64,000 nt of DNA from Arcicella sp038230735 (GTDB lineage: Bacteria; Bacteroidota; Bacteroidia; Cytophagales; Spirosomataceae), in contig JBBRMR010000010.1 in assembly GCA_038230735.1 (NCBI GenBank), forward strand, positions 31,104 through 95,103, read 5' to 3'. Positions 24,685 to 33,735 of this stretch are shown here, one piece after another. The notes beneath the pieces were generated by a model. That model was not told the DNA's origin. It did no database searches and was given only the letters and a program-made list of their open reading frames with translations. The position numbers were made by a program, and so were the translations under genes. How positions within the stretch are numbered: position 1 is the first letter of the stretch; each line of letters opens with the position of its first letter.

Positions 24685-26802
24685 TTACTTCAAAGGAATT
24701 CCCCGCTGTGTCAAGAACGTAACGGCATTTTGGTCTTTCTTGGTTACGGCACTTTGCATGGCTTTTATGCCGTTTGGAATGTTACCGTGCTGTCCATATT
24801 CTAATCCGATATTATAATCAAAACTACCATCCTTAGGGTCGGCTTTGATGCCCCTTTCCCATGATTTTACGGCATTCTGCCAATCGCCCAATGATTTGTA
24901 GGCTACTCCCAAATTTTTGTAGGCAACCGAGGCTTTCGGGTCAATTTTGATGGCTTTTTCTAAGGAAATAATCTCCGCTTGATGATCGCCTGCGTGGTTC
25001 TGTATCGTACTGACGTTGATGTATGGGTCAGCAAATTTAGCGTCTAATTTCATGGCAGTTTCATAACGTTTTTGAGCTTCCGCTTCTTTACCCTGTTTTG
25101 CCAAACACAAACCCATAATGTTCTGGGCAAATTGATTTTTGTTATCAGATTTGTCCAACGCAAATTGTGATTCTTCAATGGCGGCATTGTATTGTCCCGT
25201 GTAATAATATGCCGCCCCAAGCATCCAGTGCAGGTTTTGCATTTCTTTGGGCTTGATTTTGAGAGCCGCCTCAAAGTTATCAACCGTTAGATTATACTTC
25301 TTTTCATCAAAATAAATTTGTCCCAAAGCAGTGTGAACATCTGCCGTTTTGAAGGATGTTTTATGGGTTTCTTCAAAATAAAACTTGGCTTTTTCATTGT
25401 CCTTTTTTCCAAACCAATACCAACCCATATTACTCGTAACCATGGGGTCGGTGGGGTGTTTTTCGTAAATTGGGGTAAACAAAGTTAGGGTATCTTTCCA
25501 TTTGGTTGATTGGCTGAAAGATAGGAATGTGAGGGCTAATAAAAGCACTGCCCCGATGCCTGGCATGACCTTATTAGTGGCGGCTTTTTGATATAAATAA
25601 TTGGCAAAAACGGCTAAAATTAGCAAAGGTCCAATGGAAGAAACATAGAAATAACGGTCTGCCATCAAGGCACTACCCACGGGCAAAACTTGCGAAACAG
25701 GGAAAATAACAATCAAAAAATAAAGCCCTCCCCACCACACTAATTTATTCTTTCTACCAAACCAAAACAAGGCAATCGCCAGAGCAAGTACCCCCGCAAA
25801 GGCAGAGAAGTAAATAGTAGGAATTGTTCCATTTGGTTTTTGAGGATAAGGATAAAAAGCGATGAGATTAGTCGGTAAAATCATTTTTATCCAATAGTAC
25901 AAAACACCATAATTTATCATAAAAAAGCGTTCTGAGAAGCTGTACGCATCACTTATGACCTTTGTAGCATTTGCTCCCGCATCACTTTGAGCCTTGATGG
26001 AGATAATGCCCGTAATCAATGATACCACAAAAAACGGTGCTTTTTCAATGCCAATTTTGATAATATTTTTACGATTTAGTAAGAAATAATCAGTCAGTAA
26101 AAAGACCACTGGTAAAATTACCGCCATACCTTTTGAGAGACACGAAAGAATGAAAAGTGCTAATGAATACCATAAATTCTTACTCTTCCAATTAGTAATA
26201 TCTTGATTTTCAAGACTATTGATATATTTCAAATATTGTAAAAAAGATAACAACAAAAACAGTGTATAAAGCACGTCCTTGCGTTCTGCTGCCCATACCA
26301 CCGACTCTACGTGTAAGGGGTGAATGGCAAAAAGTATCGCTGTAATTGCCCCGATTAAGAAATTTTTGCTCAATTTTTCCACCAATTTAAATACTAAAAT
26401 ACTATTGATGATGTGAATAATGGTGTTGTCGAAGTGATAAACCCAAGCGGTATCTCTCACGATGGAATACTCCAAATAATACGTCACCATCGTGATAGGA
26501 TGCCAGTTTCCGAGGTAATAATCTGAAATAAGGGTCTTGAAATTTTTGAAGGAAACTTCTCGTAAATCTTCGTTATTGACGATATAAAACATATCGTCCC
26601 AGACATAACCATTCTGAAAACCTGGTAAAAAGGCAATGGCCGCACACACCGTTATGATGCCTGCCACAATCCGAAAATTGCATTCGGTATAAGGAATTGG
26701 CTCAATCAAAGGGGCTAATTCCTTAACAACTTTGGGCTGACTTGCCGTTTGGGGCTTTTGTAGGGTACTTTTTGCGGGTTGGGGTATTTTATTCTTTGCC
26801 AT
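24685..26802 (-). CDS. Membrane glycosyltransferase-like protein with C-terminal TPR repeats (TMTC-like)
   Basis: 705 aa from MAKNKIPQP; an in-frame ATG 51 nt upstream overlaps a promoter element and is rejected. The first about 430 residues contain ten or more membrane helices. They carry the GYVWDDMFYI and HPLHVESVVWAAERKD signatures of PMT/TMTC-like proteins, where the Asp pair is catalytic in related mannosyltransferases. From about 450 to the end there are at least six TPR units, e.g. ADVHTALGQIYFDEKKYN. It may glycosylate exported proteins, but the substrate is unknown. Monocistronic. Confidence 0.85.
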   Translation of the reverse strand: MAKNKIPQPAKSTLQKPQTASQPKVVKELAPLIEPIPYTECNFRIVAGIITVCAAIAFLPGFQNGYVWDDMFYIVNNEDLREVSFKNFKTLISDYYLGNWHPITMVTYYLEYSIVRDTAWVYHFDNTIIHIINSILVFKLVEKLSKNFLIGAITAILFAIHPLHVESVVWAAERKDVLYTLFLLLSFLQYLKYINSLENQDITNWKSKNLWYSLALFILSCLSKGMAVILPVVFLLTDYFLLNRKNIIKIGIEKAPFFVVSLITGIISIKAQSDAGANATKVISDAYSFSERFFMINYGVLYYWIKMILPTNLIAFYPYPQKPNGTIPTIYFSAFAGVLALAIALFWFGRKNKLVWWGGLYFLIVIFPVSQVLPVGSALMADRYFYVSSIGPLLILAVFANYLYQKAATNKVMPGIGAVLLLALTFLSFSQSTKWKDTLTLFTPIYEKHPTDPMVTSNMGWYWFGKKDNEKAKFYFEETHKTSFKTADVHTALGQIYFDEKKYNLTVDNFEAALKIKPKEMQNLHWMLGAAYYYTGQYNAAIEESQFALDKSDNKNQFAQNIMGLCLAKQGKEAEAQKRYETAMKLDAKFADPYINVSTIQNHAGDHQAEIISLEKAIKIDPKASVAYKNLGVAYKSLGDWQNAVKSWERGIKADPKDGSFDYNIGLEYGQHGNIPNGIKAMQSAVTKKDQNAVTFLTQRGIPLK

Positions 26803-26850
26803 AGTATGGGTAAGGGGAATGTTCAATTGATTATTTAAGCAAATAGTATG

Positions 26851-26858
26851 CAAAAGTA
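26851..26858 (-). promoter_or_regulatory. -7 promoter element for the TPR membrane protein gene
   Basis: On the minus strand TACTTTTG matches TAnnTTTG, 48 nt upstream of the ATG at 26802. No good -33 TTTG is seen at the expected spacing. Its position supports the shorter start for the gene. Confidence 0.45.
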
Positions 26859-26971
26859 AAAATATAAGATTGTACGATGAATAAAAGATTACAAAAATAC
26901 AGTTTACTCGTATTTATGTTTGTAAAATAAACATAAAATTCCTGTCATTGTATAAATCTTACCCCCTGATT

Positions 26972-28129
26972 ATGAACATTTTAGCGATTCACAATACGCT
27001 TTGGACGCATTACAAAGGGGATATTTACTCACGGATTCATCAGTATGCTAAACAGTCGGGATCTTTTCAATTTCAAGTTATTCATATTGCCGCCACTGAG
27101 TCGGGACGAAGTATGTTGGGCAATGTGGATTTGAATGAACATAATTATAACTATGACGTGCTGTTTGATACCGAACTCGACAAAGTGCCTACGCTTCCCA
27201 AAATTTTATTGCTCCTTAAAAAAGTAAAGCATTATAATCCTGATTTGATTTATTTGAATGGTTATTACGACCTCGCCTATTGGGCAACCATGATTTATGC
27301 CAAAACACGGGGCATCAAAATTATTCTTGATAGTGAATCAAATGAAATTAGCCGAAAAAGAATTTGGTGGAAAGAAACCTTGAAAAAGGCATTTTTTAAT
27401 TCTGTGGATGGCTTTTTATGCTTAGGAACAGGAGCGGTTGATTACCTTTTGAAATTGGGCGTACAACCAGAAAAAATCCTTACCAATCGAAATATTGGAA
27501 TTGCTAATGATAAAGTCAGAAAACTATTTCAGAAGGCTTATTTACAAAGAATTGGGGCAAAAAATGCTCTTGGTTTACCAAAATACAATTTCATTTTCAC
27601 GGGAAGATTTGTCAAAATAAAGAACCTTGAATTATTGATAAATGCTTTCGCAGAGGTTTGTACAAAGGATGAAAAAGCCAAAGATTGGGGGCTAATCTTG
27701 AGTGGAGATGGAACGGAAAAAGGAATCTTGAAACGCTTAGTTGCGGATAAAAAGATTGAAAGAATTTTCTTTTTACCATCGTGCGAATGGCACGAAGTTC
27801 CCGCACGATATGCTTTGGCGGATGTGGCGGTTTTGCCAAGTTTGTTTGAGCCGTTTGGTTTTTTGGTGAATGAAGCCCTCGTGTACGGAATGCCCGTGAT
27901 TGTATCTGAACGCTGCGGAAGTGCAATAGATTTAGTAAAAATTGGCGGAAATGGATTTATTTTTAATCCCAATTTTCAAGAAGATTTAGAAGATAAACTC
28001 TTGAAAATCATTAACTTATCCGACCAATTTGAGGTAATGGGTGCGAAAGGTAAAGAAATGATTGAATACTTTTCACCAGAAAATATTTTAGCGGATATTA
28101 TTGGTGCCTTTAAAAAAATGAGTTTATGA
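26972..28129 (+). CDS. Glycosyltransferase, GT4 family (GT-B fold)
   Basis: 385 aa from the ATG at 26972; a TTG 24 nt earlier is also in frame. The C-terminal half has the GT-B nucleotide-sugar site: FTGRFVKIKNLELLINAF, and then PSLFEPFGFLVNEALVYG with the E-x7-E pattern, followed by VSERCGSAIDLV. The N-terminal half is the acceptor domain. It heads a four-gene set with an epimerase, an aminotransferase and a nucleotidyltransferase, so it probably transfers the amino sugar they make. Substrate unknown. Confidence 0.87.
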   Translation: MNILAIHNTLWTHYKGDIYSRIHQYAKQSGSFQFQVIHIAATESGRSMLGNVDLNEHNYNYDVLFDTELDKVPTLPKILLLLKKVKHYNPDLIYLNGYYDLAYWATMIYAKTRGIKIILDSESNEISRKRIWWKETLKKAFFNSVDGFLCLGTGAVDYLLKLGVQPEKILTNRNIGIANDKVRKLFQKAYLQRIGAKNALGLPKYNFIFTGRFVKIKNLELLINAFAEVCTKDEKAKDWGLILSGDGTEKGILKRLVADKKIERIFFLPSCEWHEVPARYALADVAVLPSLFEPFGFLVNEALVYGMPVIVSERCGSAIDLVKIGGNGFIFNPNFQEDLEDKLLKIINLSDQFEVMGAKGKEMIEYFSPENILADIIGAFKKMSL

Positions 28130-28180
28130 GTTTAAAGTTTATGAGTAAACCCTGAACGTTTACTCTAAACTTATAAACTC
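28120..28180. repeat. Inverted repeat overlapping the 3' end of the GT4 gene
   Basis: GAGTTTATGAGTTTAAAG... (28120-28150) pairs with GTTTACTCTAAACTTATAAACTC-type sequence (28158-28180). The left arm includes the last codons and stop of the glycosyltransferase, and the right arm ends 9 nt before the epimerase ATG. Built from GAGTTTA words. Confidence 0.6.
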
Positions 28181-28189
28181 CAATAAAAC

Positions 28190-29161
28190 ATGATAAAACG
28201 AGTATTGGTAACGGGCGGGGCTGGCTACATTGGCTCTCAATTAGTTAGAATTTTGCTCAAAGAAGGCTACATCGTCAGGACGATTGACAGTCTGAAATTT
28301 GGAGGACATACTTTGATTGATGTTTTTACCAATCCTAATTTTGAATTTTATAAAGGTGATATTCGGTATGAATCTGACCTCAGAAATGCCCTGCAAAATG
28401 TGGATGCCGTCTGTCATTTGGCGGCAATCGTGAGCGACCCCACTTGCAAGGCATTTCCCGAAGAGGCAACGCAAGTCAATGTGAATGCCTCAATATTGTT
28501 GCATAGACTTTGCGAGGAGTTTAAGATTCAACGGTTTGTGTTTGCTTCCACTTGCAGCAATTATGGAAAAATGCAAGACCCCAATAGTTATTTAGACGAA
28601 ACGGCAGAGTTGAAACCCGTCTCGCACTATTCCGTTACGAAGGTAGCATTTGAAAAATATTTATTAGAAAAAGAAACCAGTGTTTGTACCACAATTCTCA
28701 GATTTTCAACGGTTTATGGGGCTTCACCACGTACCAGATTCGACTTAACCGTGAATGAATTTACTCGTGATATAACCGTAGGAAGGGAATTGCAGATTTT
28801 TGGAGAGAAGTTTTGGCGACCTTACTGCCACGTAAACGACTTGGCGGCGGCAATGGCGTTGGTCTTGAAATCGGAGGAAAATAAAGTGAAAGGAGAGGTT
28901 TTCAATGTGGGCAGAACCGACCAAAATTATACCAAAGAAATGCTGGTTGATGAAATCAAAAAGGTGATTCCGAGCATGAAAGTTACCTTCATTCATCAAG
29001 ACGAAGACCCAAGAGATTATCGGGTAAATTGTGATAAAATTGCTCAAAAATTAGGTTTTCAAATTACCAAAAACGTTCCCGAAGGCATCCTTGAAATCCA
29101 TAATTTAGTCAAAAGTGGTTTGATTGAAGACCCTTTTGCAAGTCAGTATAAGAATATGTAA
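28190..29161 (+). CDS. NAD-dependent sugar epimerase/dehydratase (extended SDR)
   Basis: 323 aa Rossmann enzyme acting on nucleotide sugars. The cofactor loop VTGGAGYIGSQL is at residues about 6-17. The active site has the FASTCSNYG strand and Y-x3-K in SHYSVTKVAFEKY. C-terminal substrate domain with PYCHVNDLAAAM. It lies 60 nt after the glycosyltransferase and 11 nt before the aminotransferase, so it probably supplies the keto or epimerised sugar to be aminated. Which sugar cannot be told from sequence. Confidence 0.88.
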   Translation: MIKRVLVTGGAGYIGSQLVRILLKEGYIVRTIDSLKFGGHTLIDVFTNPNFEFYKGDIRYESDLRNALQNVDAVCHLAAIVSDPTCKAFPEEATQVNVNASILLHRLCEEFKIQRFVFASTCSNYGKMQDPNSYLDETAELKPVSHYSVTKVAFEKYLLEKETSVCTTILRFSTVYGASPRTRFDLTVNEFTRDITVGRELQIFGEKFWRPYCHVNDLAAAMALVLKSEENKVKGEVFNVGRTDQNYTKEMLVDEIKKVIPSMKVTFIHQDEDPRDYRVNCDKIAQKLGFQITKNVPEGILEIHNLVKSGLIEDPFASQYKNM

Positions 29162-29172
29162 CCACCCAACAA

Positions 29173-30309
29173 ATGATTCCACTATCAGTACCAAACCTGT
29201 CAGGCAACGAATGGGAATACATCAAAGATTGCCTTGATACCAATTGGGTTTCTGCCACGGGAAGCTATGTCAATCGCTTTGAAAAAATGATTGCCGAATA
29301 TACGCAAACCAATTTTGCCGTTGCCGTCAGCAGCGGTACAACGGCACTGCACGTGAGTTTGTTGTTGGCAAATGTTAAACAAAATGATTTGGTGATTACA
29401 AATAATCTCACTTTCGTAGCCACTGCCAATGCCATAAAATACCTAAAAGCCAACCCAATTTTAGTGGACGTTACGCCCGATACTTGGCAAATTGATACTG
29501 AAATTATCAGAAATTTTTTAGCAAAAGATTGTTATTTGAAGGACAATGCGTGTTTTCATCAAAAAACTAATCGAAGGGTGAAAGCTATTTTGCCCGTTCA
29601 TGTGTTGGGAAATATGGCGGATATGGAAGCTTTAGTGGAGCTTGCTAATCAGTATCATTTAACCATTGTGGAAGATGCGGCTGAGGCTTTAGGGTCTTTA
29701 TACAAAAACAAACATGCTGGAAACTGGGGAACGATGGCAACACTCAGTTTCAACGGCAATAAAATCATCACTACGGGCGGCGGAGGGATGATTTTGACGA
29801 ATGATGAAGCCATTGCAAAGAAAGCAAAACACCTCACAACCCAAGCAAAAGCCTCTTCATTCGATTATTTTCACGATGATTTGGGGTATAATTACCGCTT
29901 AGTAAATATTCTGGCGGCAATGGGAGTTGCTCAAATGGAACAGTTACCTTTATTCGTTCAGAAGAAAAGACAAATTGCTGAAATTTATGATAAAGTTTTG
30001 GATGAAATAAAAGATTGTGAAATTCAGAGAATAAACGATGATGTGTATTGTAATCATTGGCAATACGTGGGGATTTTCCCTGATAAATCGCAGTTAATAA
30101 GTCATTTACAAAGTCATAATATTGAAATAAGACCAATCTGGATTCCGATGAATCAGTTACCCATTTTCAAAAATGATTTGTATTTGAGTAATCATCAGGT
30201 ATCTAAAAATATATCAGAACGGGGTTTGATGCTGCCTTGTTCCACTTCCATTACGGATGATGAATTAGGAATTGTTACCGATTTGATAGGTTCGTTTTAT
30301 AACCCATAA
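29173..30309 (+). CDS. DegT/DnrJ/EryC1 family PLP aminotransferase (LegC-like)
   Basis: 378 aa. It converts a keto nucleotide sugar to an amino sugar using pyridoxal phosphate. VSSGTTALHVSL binds the cofactor phosphate, VEDAAEALGS contains the PLP-pyridine Asp, and the Schiff-base Lys is in SFNGNKIITTGGGGMIL. The opening IPLSVPNLSGNEWEYIKDCL resembles LegC-type enzymes of legionaminic acid pathways. It lies 4 nt upstream of the nucleotidyltransferase gene. No legionaminate synthase is seen nearby, so the final sugar is open. Confidence 0.9.
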   Translation: MIPLSVPNLSGNEWEYIKDCLDTNWVSATGSYVNRFEKMIAEYTQTNFAVAVSSGTTALHVSLLLANVKQNDLVITNNLTFVATANAIKYLKANPILVDVTPDTWQIDTEIIRNFLAKDCYLKDNACFHQKTNRRVKAILPVHVLGNMADMEALVELANQYHLTIVEDAAEALGSLYKNKHAGNWGTMATLSFNGNKIITTGGGGMILTNDEAIAKKAKHLTTQAKASSFDYFHDDLGYNYRLVNILAAMGVAQMEQLPLFVQKKRQIAEIYDKVLDEIKDCEIQRINDDVYCNHWQYVGIFPDKSQLISHLQSHNIEIRPIWIPMNQLPIFKNDLYLSNHQVSKNISERGLMLPCSTSITDDELGIVTDLIGSFYNP

Positions 30310-30313
30310 TTCT

Positions 30314-31039
30314 ATGAAAAATTCACTACCCATTAGTGCCATAATTATGGCGGGCGGAAAGGGCAAAAGGCTTGCTCCTCTGACCAATACTATCCCCAAA
30401 CCGCTCCTTAAAATTGGCGATAAAACCATCATTGAATGGGTGATAGAATTGCTTTTGGAGCATCGTATCAGCGATATTTCTGTTTCTACTTGTTATTTGT
30501 CGGATTCAGTAGTGGCATTTTTTGAGAATCATCCAAGCTATTCTTTTATTAAAATTCTACACGAAGATTTACCGATGGGAGACATTGGTATTCTGGGTAA
30601 AATGCCCAATGATTATTGGCAAAATGAAGATATTTTAGTCATCAATACTGACCTTTTTACGGACATAAATTTGACTTTATTTTATCATCAATTCATAGAA
30701 AGCCAGACTGAACTGATTATTGCCACCTTCATTCACTGTAACGAAATTCCTTGGGGGATTTTGAATAAAACGGAAAATTTTGTAACCCATATTCAAGAAA
30801 AACCCATTATTGAAATGGAAGCAAATGCAGGGATTTATCTTTTCAAAAAATCTATGCTTACCCTTATTCCCGTTAACAATTGCTTTCAAGCATGGAAATT
30901 AATTAATAAGATTTTGGAGGAAAAAAATTATAAAATTTCCACATTTCCCATCTGTGGTACTTGGGTGGATATTGGCACGAAGAAAAATTATCTTTATGCC
31001 CAAACGTTGGCTAAAAGGCTTTCTCAAAGCATTTTGTGA
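30314..31039 (+). CDS. Sugar-1-phosphate nucleotidyltransferase
   Basis: 241 aa, GT-A-like nucleotidyltransferase fold. The signature IIMAGGKGKRLAPLT is followed by PKPLLKIGDKTIIEW; the metal-binding Asp is in LVINTDLFTD. No CBS or hexapeptide domain is attached, unlike PtmE or GlmU. It would activate a sugar phosphate to an NDP-sugar, feeding the neighbouring epimerase and aminotransferase. It is the last gene of the cassette; the base used (UTP, GTP, CTP or dTTP) is not predictable here. Confidence 0.86.
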   Translation: MKNSLPISAIIMAGGKGKRLAPLTNTIPKPLLKIGDKTIIEWVIELLLEHRISDISVSTCYLSDSVVAFFENHPSYSFIKILHEDLPMGDIGILGKMPNDYWQNEDILVINTDLFTDINLTLFYHQFIESQTELIIATFIHCNEIPWGILNKTENFVTHIQEKPIIEMEANAGIYLFKKSMLTLIPVNNCFQAWKLINKILEEKNYKISTFPICGTWVDIGTKKNYLYAQTLAKRLSQSIL

Positions 31040-31112
31040 ATTCAAATCTCTTCTTTGGTTTAAACCCAAAACATTTTCCATCCCCTTTCAAGCTATTCTA
31101 ACTGATTATCAT

Positions 31113-31120
31113 TAATTTTG
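31113..31120 (+). promoter_or_regulatory. -7 promoter element upstream of mreB
   Basis: TAATTTTG matches the Bacteroidetes -7 pattern, 121 nt before the mreB ATG in a 201-nt non-coding gap. A -33 TTTG is not evident at 19 nt, so the call is tentative. Confidence 0.4.
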
Positions 31121-31240
31121 TACTTTTACAAGAAAGAAAAAAATATCATTAGTCAATGGGTAGTTTTATGTGTAAATTACAGGTTGCTAACAGCTAATGA
31201 ATTTAAAATTATTAAGCTCACAAAGAACTAATCAAATAAA

Positions 31241-32266
31241 ATGGGATTATTTAGTTTCCTAACATCAGACATTGCGATTGACCTTGGTACTGCCAACACG
31301 TTAATCATTCACAAAGACCGAATTGTGGTGGACGAACCTTCAATCATTGCCCTTGACAAAGCCACCAATAAAGTGTTGGCGATTGGAAATAAGGCGATGC
31401 AGATGCACGAAAAAACCAACGATAATATCAAAACTATTCGTCCCTTGAAGGACGGTGTGATTGCTGACTTTACCGCCGCCGAATTGATGATTCGTGGCAT
31501 GATAAAGATGATTGACACGGGCAACCGTTTCTTTACGCCTTCACACAGAATGGTTATTTGTATTCCTTCGGGCATTACGGAAGTGGAGAAACGGGCGGTT
31601 AAAGACTCCGCTGAACACGCTGGGGCAAAGGAGGTTTACATGGTTCACGAGCCAATCGCTGCGGCAATTGGTATTGGAATTGACATTGAACAACCAAACG
31701 GTTCAATGATTGTGGACATCGGTGGTGGTACTACTGAAATTGCGGTTATTGCCCTTTCGGGTATTGTATGCGAGGCTTCCGTGCGTATTGCAGGAGATGT
31801 TTTTACTCGTGATATTGTGGATTATATGCGTCGTGAACATAATCTTTTAATTGGGGAGCGTTCGGCAGAATTAATCAAAATTGAAGTGGGTTCGGCTTTG
31901 CCAGAATTAGAAAATCCTCCCGCCGATTACGAAATCCGTGGACGAGATTTAATGACGGGGATTCCCAAAGAAATCAAGGTAACGTATTCAGAAATTGCGT
32001 ATGCTTTGGATAAATCAATTTCCAAAATTGAAGAAGCCGTGATGAAAGCCTTGGAGGTATCACCCCCAGAACTTTCGGCTGATATTTACCACAATGGTAT
32101 TCACTTGACGGGTGGCGGTGCCTTGTTGCACGGCTTAGACAAGCGTTTAGCCAATAAAACAAAGCTACCAATCCACATCGCTGATGACCCTTTGAGAGCG
32201 GTTGTGCGTGGAACAGGTGAGGTTCTGAAGCATCTTGACCACTTCAAGCCAATATTGATTTCTTAA
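31241..32266 (+). CDS. mreB: Rod shape-determining actin homologue MreB
   Basis: 341 aa bacterial actin that guides peptidoglycan synthesis along the cell side wall. ATP-site motifs are visible: phosphate 1 IAIDLGTANTLI (about 11-22), phosphate 2 MIVDIGGGTTEIAV and the adenosine motif LTGGGALLHGLD. Full length. mreC and mreD follow in the usual order. Confidence 0.98.
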   Translation: MGLFSFLTSDIAIDLGTANTLIIHKDRIVVDEPSIIALDKATNKVLAIGNKAMQMHEKTNDNIKTIRPLKDGVIADFTAAELMIRGMIKMIDTGNRFFTPSHRMVICIPSGITEVEKRAVKDSAEHAGAKEVYMVHEPIAAAIGIGIDIEQPNGSMIVDIGGGTTEIAVIALSGIVCEASVRIAGDVFTRDIVDYMRREHNLLIGERSAELIKIEVGSALPELENPPADYEIRGRDLMTGIPKEIKVTYSEIAYALDKSISKIEEAVMKALEVSPPELSADIYHNGIHLTGGGALLHGLDKRLANKTKLPIHIADDPLRAVVRGTGEVLKHLDHFKPILIS

Positions 32267-32272
32267 TTTTCT

Positions 32273-32355
32273 GAGTTAAAAAGTTATAGAAGTTAAAGAG
32301 TTAGAAAGTTTGTGGATATTTCGACAACTTTGTAACTCTTTAACTTTTTAACTTG
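32273..32355. repeat. Inverted repeat between mreB and mreC
   Basis: The left arm (32273-32310) and right arm (32326-32355) are made of AGTTAAAAAGTTA and its reverse complement. They fill most of the 111-nt gap inside an otherwise tight operon. The hairpin may lower mreC/mreD expression relative to mreB, as the stoichiometry would require. Confidence 0.65.
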
Positions 32356-32377
32356 TCAAACTTTTCAAACTCCACAG

Positions 32378-33220
32378 ATGTATCAACTCATTCAGTTTAT
32401 ATCCAGACAACGAGCCTTCATTTTGTTCGCATTTTTGGAGGTACTGAGTCTTTGGTTTTTTTATGGGTATAATAATTACCCCAACGCCATTTTGTTCAAT
32501 ACCAGCAATCGGTACGCTGCCCAAATTCTCAAATCTTCAAATGCCATCCGAGAATACTCTAATTTGAAGGATGTTAATACAGAATTAGCTTCGGAAAATA
32601 GCCGTTTGAATGGCTTAGTGGCTCAGTTACAAGCCCAACAATTATCTAAATCTATTGTCAATTACAAGGCTGATTCTGCCGTGGCAGCGAGGTTTAAATT
32701 TGTGGTAGCAAAGGTGAGAAATTTGACCACTACGCAGTTTAATAATTATATCACCATTGATAAAGGTTTAGCCGATGGACTTACTCCTGGTATGGGTGTA
32801 ATCTCCTCTACGGGCGTGGTGGGAAAGATAAAATCATGCTCAGAACACTATTCAGTAGTGATTTCAATATTACATTCTGAATATTCGGTTTCGGCAAAAT
32901 TGAAACGAAACAATGAGATTGGCTCCGTAAAATGGAAAGGTACAAACCCCGATGTGGTGGATATGGGCGAAGTTTCAAGATATAAAACCGTAAAGATAAA
33001 AGACACCGTAGTTACCTCTGATTTCAACTACGTTTTTCCACCCAACATCACGATTGGTTACGTGAAAAAAGTGGGTGTAAAACCTGACCAAACTTTCCAC
33101 GAAATAGACGTTCAATTAGCCACCAATTTCCACACGCTTGCTTATGTGTATGTGATAAACAACAAATTGGAGAAAGAGCAAAGAGATTTGGAGGATAAGA
33201 ATAAAGAGATAAAAAAATAA
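32378..33220 (+). CDS. mreC: Rod shape-determining protein MreC
   Basis: 280 aa. One N-terminal membrane helix (about 12-30), a coiled coil at about 58-85 (LASENSRLNGLVAQLQAQQ) and a beta-rich periplasmic domain, the standard MreC layout. It links cytoplasmic MreB to periplasmic cell-wall enzymes. The stop overlaps the mreD start (TAATG), so translation is coupled. Confidence 0.94.
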   Translation: MYQLIQFISRQRAFILFAFLEVLSLWFFYGYNNYPNAILFNTSNRYAAQILKSSNAIREYSNLKDVNTELASENSRLNGLVAQLQAQQLSKSIVNYKADSAVAARFKFVVAKVRNLTTTQFNNYITIDKGLADGLTPGMGVISSTGVVGKIKSCSEHYSVVISILHSEYSVSAKLKRNNEIGSVKWKGTNPDVVDMGEVSRYKTVKIKDTVVTSDFNYVFPPNITIGYVKKVGVKPDQTFHEIDVQLATNFHTLAYVYVINNKLEKEQRDLEDKNKEIKK

Positions 33221-33726
33221 TGACTTCTAAAAGTTTATTTTCACAAGTTCTGATATTTGTATTTTACCTTTTGTTACAAATTTTCTTTGTAAGACAATTG
33301 GTACTCTTCAACTATGCGTTCTGTTTTGTATATATTGCCGCTATCGCCCTTTTGCCCTTTGAAATTAGTTTAGTTACCTTGTTGGGATTGGCTTTTGGGG
33401 CAGGGATGTTTGTGGATATTTTCTATAATACCATCGGAGCAAATGCAGCGGCAATGGTTCTAATCGCATTTTTACGTCCATCCATCATTTCTTTATTGAC
33501 CCCCCAAAGAGGCTATGATGAACGTCAAGCATTGAGCCTAAACTCAATGGGTTTGACGTGGTTTATCACCTATATTGGCTCATTAACCTTCATTCATCAT
33601 CTTGTACTTTTCTCCTTAGAGGCTTCCGACTGGGGTTTGTTTTTTCCTGTATTATTAAAGGTAATTTGTAGCACCATTTTCACTACTTCGGTGATTGTGA
33701 TTACGCAGTTTTTTAGGAGGGATTAA
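33220..33726 (+). CDS. mreD: Rod shape-determining protein MreD
   Basis: 168 aa, five predicted membrane helices, no soluble domain. Position and size fit MreD. It overlaps mreC by one base. The usual next genes in this phylum, a class B penicillin-binding protein and rodA, are not present; the next genes are on the other strand. Confidence 0.9.
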   Translation: MTSKSLFSQVLIFVFYLLLQIFFVRQLVLFNYAFCFVYIAAIALLPFEISLVTLLGLAFGAGMFVDIFYNTIGANAAAMVLIAFLRPSIISLLTPQRGYDERQALSLNSMGLTWFITYIGSLTFIHHLVLFSLEASDWGLFFPVLLKVICSTIFTTSVIVITQFFRRD

Positions 33727-33735
33727 GAATATAAT

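Noticed and set aside
24601..24804. Plus-strand open frame through the REP doublet after nusG
   Set aside because: It runs through the palindrome and into the antisense of the TPR gene. No start context and no similarity to any known protein.
28190..31039. A complete legionaminic or sialic acid pathway
   Set aside because: Only the epimerase, aminotransferase and nucleotidyltransferase types are present. There is no NeuB-like synthase or hydrolysing epimerase, so the sugar identity is left open.
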